Assembly (NCBI GenBank): GCA_029263175.1
Contig: JAJCXZ010000049.1
Span: 62,001 to 126,000 of the forward strand
Length of the DNA: 64,000 nt
Source: Acidimicrobiales bacterium
GTDB lineage: Bacteria > Actinomycetota > Acidimicrobiia > Acidimicrobiales > Aldehydirespiratoraceae
Reading direction: 5' to 3'
The notes under the pieces were generated by a model that did not search any database, was not told where the DNA came from, and worked only from the letters and a program-made list of their open reading frames with translations. This document shows positions 60,597 to 64,000 of the stretch, piece after piece. Position 1 is the stretch's first letter. The number at the start of each line of letters is the position of its first letter. The position numbers and the translations under genes are program-made.

Positions 60597-62226
60597 CCGA
60601 TCTGAACCTCGCTTCCGTCTGGGAGTTCGTCGCCGATGACTACGGTGACCGATTGGCGCTGTGGCATGGCGACACCAAACGCACCTGGTCGGAGTTCGAG
60701 TCGCGGGCATCGCTGCTGGCCGGAGCGCTCGCCGAGGTCGGAGTCGGGCTGGGCGACAATGTTGCTCGCTCTACAACGGCAACGAGTATCTCGAGGCCGA
60801 GTTCGCCGCCATGAAGGTTCGCGCCGCACCTTGCAATGTCAATTACCGGTACGTCGAGAATGAGCTCGCCTACCTGATCGACAACTGCGATGCGAAGGCC
60901 GTCTTCTTCGACCACGAGCTCGCAGATCGCTTCGACGCTGTGCACAGCGACCTCCGCAAGGTGAACCTCTGGGTCCACGTCGGTGACGGTCCTTGTCCTG
61001 ATTGGGCGGTTGGCCACGAGCAGCTGATCGAGTCGTCGTCGCCCGCGCCGCGGATCGAGCGCAGCAGCGATGATCTGTGGATCCTGTACACGGGCGGCAC
61101 TACCGGGAACCCCAAGGGTGTCATGTGGTCCCACGGCAACATCGCCGCCCTCATCGAACGCATTCTGGGCAATCTCGGTGTGGAGATCCCGACCACTCTT
61201 GCGGGTATCGCGCCGATGCTCGCCGCGATTGACGCTGCCGGCGCCGTGCCGCGCCAGTTGGCCGCCGCTCCGTTGATGCATGGCACCTCCGGGCTCGGTG
61301 CGCTGATCAATCTCTTCATCGGTGGGTCGGTGATCACGCTGACCGACCGGCACTTCAGCCCCGTCGAGCTCTGGGAGACCGTCGAGCGTACCCAGGCGAC
61401 CCTGGTCACCATCGTGGGCGATGTGTTCTGCGCGCCGATGGTCGATGCGCTCGATGACGCGGTAGCGGCGGGACGGCCGTTCGATCTTCGCTCGCTGGTG
61501 ACGATCGGGTCCTCGGGCGTGATGTGGAGCGAGTCGGTCAAGGACCGCCTCCTCGCCCATGCCCGGGCATCAGGGTCCAGCATGTTCTGCAACGACGGCC
61601 TCGGCGCGAGCGAAGGTGTCGGTTTCGCATCCAAGGCCTCAGTCGGCGATGGCGACACCGCAACCGCCACGTTCACTCTCGGCGAGAACGCCGCAGTGTT
61701 CACCGAGGACGGTCGGCGGGTCGAACCCGGATCGGAGGAGGCCGGGCTTCTGGCGGTCACCGGTCCGATACCGCTCGGCTACTACGGCGATCCTGTGAAA
61801 TCGGCCGAGACGTTCCGAGAATTCGAAGGTAAGCGCTGGTCGGTCCCTGGCGACTGGGCCACCTTGGCTGCCGATGGCACGGTCACGCTGCTCGGGCGCG
61901 GATCGGTGTCGATCAACACCGGAGGAGAGAAGGTCTATCCCGAAGAGGTCGAGGAGGCGCTGAAGCTCCTGCCCGGGGTGGTCGACGCAAACGTCGTCGG
62001 TGTGCCCGACCAGAGATGGGGGTCGGCGGTCACCGCCGTTGTTCAGCTCGCGGCTGGGGCCGAGCTCGGAGACCAAGAGATGATCGACAGCCTCCGCACG
62101 GCGCTGTCCGGCTACAAACTGCCGAAGAACATCGTGAGGGTCGACACGGTCTTCCGCGGCCCCAACGGCAAAGCCGACTACAAGTGGGCGACGGCAACTG
62201 CGCTGGAGGCGCTGGCTCTGGCGTGA
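60593..62226 (+). pseudogene. Tandem acyl-CoA synthetase paralogue with a frameshift near its start
   Basis: The first 58 codons (MTDLNLASVWEFVADD ... GLGDNVA, to about 60766) are in one frame, and the rest (LYNGNEYLEAEFAAMK ... GKADYKWA) is in another. Together they match the 546-residue ligase just upstream over their whole length. The paralogue has NVALALYNGNEY here, so 1 base (or 4) is missing between 60761 and 60771. No slippery sequence is present. It is either a recent inactivating mutation or a sequencing/assembly error. The downstream part keeps LWILYTGGTTGNPKGVMWSH and the catalytic lysine. Confidence 0.8.
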
Positions 62227-62236
62227 TCCGTCGCGC

Positions 62237-62659
62237 TCAGCCGTCGATTCGAGCGGAGGCGGTGCCGGTGACAACAGCGGCGCCATGTTGGTTGGTGGTG
62301 GTGATGGCGAGGTCGACGACGTGCTCGCCATCCTCCTCACGAATGGCCGTGACCTCCGCCGATCCGGTGAGCGTGTCGCCGGGCCAGACCTGGTTCACGA
62401 AGCGAACGCCGTACCTCGTGAGATTCCCATCGCCGACCCAGTCGGTGAGCAGCGTGGCGGTGATGCCCATGGTGAGCATGCCGTGGGCGAACACGCCGGG
62501 GTAACCGGCGACCTCGCGGGTGTAGAGCTCGTCGTGGTGGAGCGGGTTGTAGTCGCCCGAGGCCCCCGCGTACTGGACGAGCTGGGTTCGCTTGAGGTCT
62601 TCGACCAGGACCGCCGTGCGGGTCTCGCCGATGGTGAGTTCAGCTGCGCTGAGGGTCAT
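62237..62659 (-). CDS. MaoC-like (R)-enoyl-CoA hydratase, catalytic half
   Basis: 140 residues, hot-dog fold. YAGASGDYNPLHHDE and GYPGVFAHGMLTMG carry the hydratase Asp and His of MaoC/HadB-type enzymes. GGAG precedes the ATG at 62659. It is the second gene of a two-gene unit with the FAS1-like half, 9 bp apart. The pair resembles two-component 3-hydroxyacyl dehydratases such as HadAB or ChsH1/ChsH2 of steroid degradation. Confidence 0.85.
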   Translation of the reverse strand: MTLSAAELTIGETRTAVLVEDLKRTQLVQYAGASGDYNPLHHDELYTREVAGYPGVFAHGMLTMGITATLLTDWVGDGNLTRYGVRFVNQVWPGDTLTGSAEVTAIREEDGEHVVDLAITTTNQHGAAVVTGTASARIDG

Positions 62660-62668
62660 GGCGTCTCC

Positions 62669-63160
62669 TCAGTTCTCGACGGGCTTCTCGGTGCGGACGC
62701 CCACCCCGCGAGCGGTGATGACGAGTTCGCCGTCCTGGTCGTGAAACTCGGTGATGGTTTCGCTGAACGTGAGCGTGCCGGCTCGCTTGCTCTGCTTCTC
62801 CCAGGTCTCTCCGGGGCGAACCGTGAGGGTGAGCACGTCGCCGGGCTTCAGGTGGCGGTGGTACTCGAAGTGCTGCTCGGCATGGAGCCCACCGCCCCCT
62901 CCGGAACCGACCTCGCTGTTCGTTTCGACTCCGGTTGGTGTGGCACCGGAGCCGAACCAGGGCCTGCCCACCTGCGGACGAAGCCGATAGGTCGCGTTGA
63001 ACTGGGCCTGCGCCTGCGGGAACGTCGGCGGGGCGATGATGTGCCCGATCTCGGTCCCGGCCGCGTACTCAGCGTCGTGGTAGATCGGATTGTCGTCGCC
63101 TACTGAACGGGCGAACATCATGATGTGGCCGGCTTCCACCGGGAATCGATCCGTGGGCAT
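62669..63160 (-). CDS. MaoC-type dehydratase, N-terminal-domain (FAS1-like) partner
   Basis: 163 residues, hot-dog fold. PVEAGHIMMFARSVGDDNPI, then DAEYAAGTEIGHIIAPPTFP, then QHFEYHRHLKPGDVLTLTVR, form the MaoC_dehydrat_N pattern. It lacks the GDxNPxH catalytic motif of its partner and is probably the substrate-binding half. AAAAAGGAG precedes the ATG at 63160. Both genes run against the island strand but fit its hydration chemistry. Confidence 0.8.
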   Translation of the reverse strand: MPTDRFPVEAGHIMMFARSVGDDNPIYHDAEYAAGTEIGHIIAPPTFPQAQAQFNATYRLRPQVGRPWFGSGATPTGVETNSEVGSGGGGGLHAEQHFEYHRHLKPGDVLTLTVRPGETWEKQSKRAGTLTFSETITEFHDQDGELVITARGVGVRTEKPVEN

Positions 63161-63207
63161 CGGTGCTCCTTTTTCGAAGTTCGCGAGGTGCGTGCGAGAG
63201 TAGTGCC

Positions 63208-64000
63208 ATGCTCAATCGTCTCGACGACTTCCCGGTTCACCAGACGCCCGAGCCGCTTGCTCAGCCCTTCACCTCCGATCCGAACTTCTACGACCGCACG
63301 TGGTTCAACGGGTACAGCGACGACGGCACCCGCTACTTCGGCCTCGGCATGGCCGTGTACCCACACCGGCACATCCTCGACTGTCACTTCAGCACGATCG
63401 AGGCCGGCGGGCGTCAGCATTGTTTCTACGGCTCTCGTCGCGCCCCGCAAGAACGCACCGACATGTCGGTCGGGCCGTTTCGGCTCGAGATCACGGAGCC
63501 GCTGCGCAGGGCGCGGGTGATCCTCGATGAGAACGAGAGCGGCGTGGCGTGCGACCTCACGTTCTCGGCGCGTACCTCGGCGATCCAAGAAGCCCGTCAG
63601 GTCCTGTGGGACGACCAGCGCAAGGTCATGGACGCCACCCGATTCGCCCAGTTCGGGCGATGGTCGGGCACGATCAGTCATCCTGATGGTGAGTTCGCCG
63701 TCGACCAGGACACCTGGCGCGGGACCAAGGATCGATCATGGGGTGTGCGTGGAGTCGGCGAGCGGATTCCCATCGGTGCTCCGACGCCCCCGAAGGGTGC
63801 GTTCTTCCTGTGGGCACCTCTGCAATGGGATGACCACATCAGTCACGCCGTCTTCTTCGATGGCAAGGACGGCGAGGCCCTGGTGCGCGAGGCGCTCACG
63901 GCACCGCTGTACGACTCGGAGAATGACATCCCTGCTGAGCTCATGGATGTCGACACGCCCATGGCCACCGCCGTGCATCGCATCGATTATCACCCAGGCA
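63208..64000 (+). CDS. Unknown protein, partial (runs off the window)
   Basis: The open frame from ATG 63208 continues to the window edge (264 residues so far). It starts MLNRLDDFPVHQTPEPLAQP and contains RTWFNGYSDDGTRYFGLGMA, DRSWGVRGVGERIP and GAFFLWAPLQWDD. The repeated aromatic/charged strands suggest a beta-barrel of the AttH/CrtC-like (lipocalin-type) kind, but I do not recognise the family with certainty. No catalytic motif is evident. It is divergent from the dehydratase pair across 47 bp. Confidence 0.7.
   Translation, partial: MLNRLDDFPVHQTPEPLAQPFTSDPNFYDRTWFNGYSDDGTRYFGLGMAVYPHRHILDCHFSTIEAGGRQHCFYGSRRAPQERTDMSVGPFRLEITEPLRRARVILDENESGVACDLTFSARTSAIQEARQVLWDDQRKVMDATRFAQFGRWSGTISHPDGEFAVDQDTWRGTKDRSWGVRGVGERIPIGAPTPPKGAFFLWAPLQWDDHISHAVFFDGKDGEALVREALTAPLYDSENDIPAELMDVDTPMATAVHRIDYHPG

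Noticed and set aside
60661-60768. Start of the second tandem CoA ligase at 60661
   Set aside because: The first 36 codons in that frame are basic and unlike any ligase; the true N-terminus is in the other frame from 60593, showing a frameshift.

Overview
The window is a dense, high-GC chromosome segment with about 57 protein genes. Genes are tightly packed, with many ATGA/GTGA start-stop overlaps. F420/FMN luciferase-like oxidoreductases (five), acyl-CoA dehydrogenases (four), CoA ligases (four), two P450s, an SOS-box-controlled 13E12-type HNH gene and ethylmalonyl-CoA mutase together point to an aerobic actinobacterium, most likely an Acidimicrobiia/Ilumatobacter-type lineage. This is inference; there is no rRNA or marker gene. 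No tRNA, rRNA, CRISPR array or insertion sequence was found.

Layout. 1-8.9 kb: thymidine phosphorylase tail, a luciferase-like oxidoreductase, a cysteine-dioxygenase-like cupin with a four-domain rhodanese, a choline-kinase-like protein, a TMADH/OYE-type flavoprotein, an Fe-S uracil-DNA glycosylase, and a CMD protein coupled to a serine esterase. 8.9-10.8 kb: a membrane GGDEF-EAL protein. 10.9-16.3 kb: acyl-CoA dehydrogenase, a CoA ligase in an operon with a selenoprotein, and a divergent CoA ligase. 16.3-25.4 kb: amidotransferase, methyltransferase, Hyi-like isomerase, luciferase-like protein, DUF1989, TauE, VOC, DUF2339 and an AceE-like dehydrogenase. 25.5-30.2 kb: phosphoesterase, two luciferase-like proteins, DinB and an M20 amidohydrolase. 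30.2-38 kb: TauE plus a giant beta-propeller, an SOS-controlled HNH gene and a drug-type ABC exporter. 38.2-44.3 kb: a complete Dpp/Opp peptide importer. 44.4-63.2 kb: an acyl-CoA/P450 catabolic island. 63.2 kb to the end: a partial unknown gene.

Main discovery. On the minus strand at 13742..14650 lies a GrdB/PrdB-like protein that an ordinary gene caller splits at an in-frame TGA (14132-14134). Reading TGA as selenocysteine gives one 302-residue protein with a U-P-V-C-H redox motif. Immediately downstream is a perfect 7-bp hairpin with a GGUCG loop starting at nucleotide 18, the geometry of a bacterial SECIS element. It forms a two-gene unit with an AMP-dependent CoA ligase.

A second window-wide signal is a leaderless promoter signature. 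Eleven transcription units have TANNNT placed 6-8 nt before the start codon. It helps choose starts and includes the selenoprotein gene and the SOS-controlled HNH gene.

The 44-63 kb island contains two P450s, three acyl-CoA dehydrogenases, a thiolase, an HMG-CoA-synthase-like/DUF35 fusion that has lost its nucleophilic cysteine, enoyl-CoA hydratase, two CoA ligases in tandem (the second frameshifted), two MaoC-type hydratases, DUF2889 and ethylmalonyl-CoA mutase. It reads as oxidation and chain shortening of a branched or terpenoid/steroid-like acyl substrate fed toward C4/C5 acyl-CoA metabolism. The substrate is not determined by the sequence.
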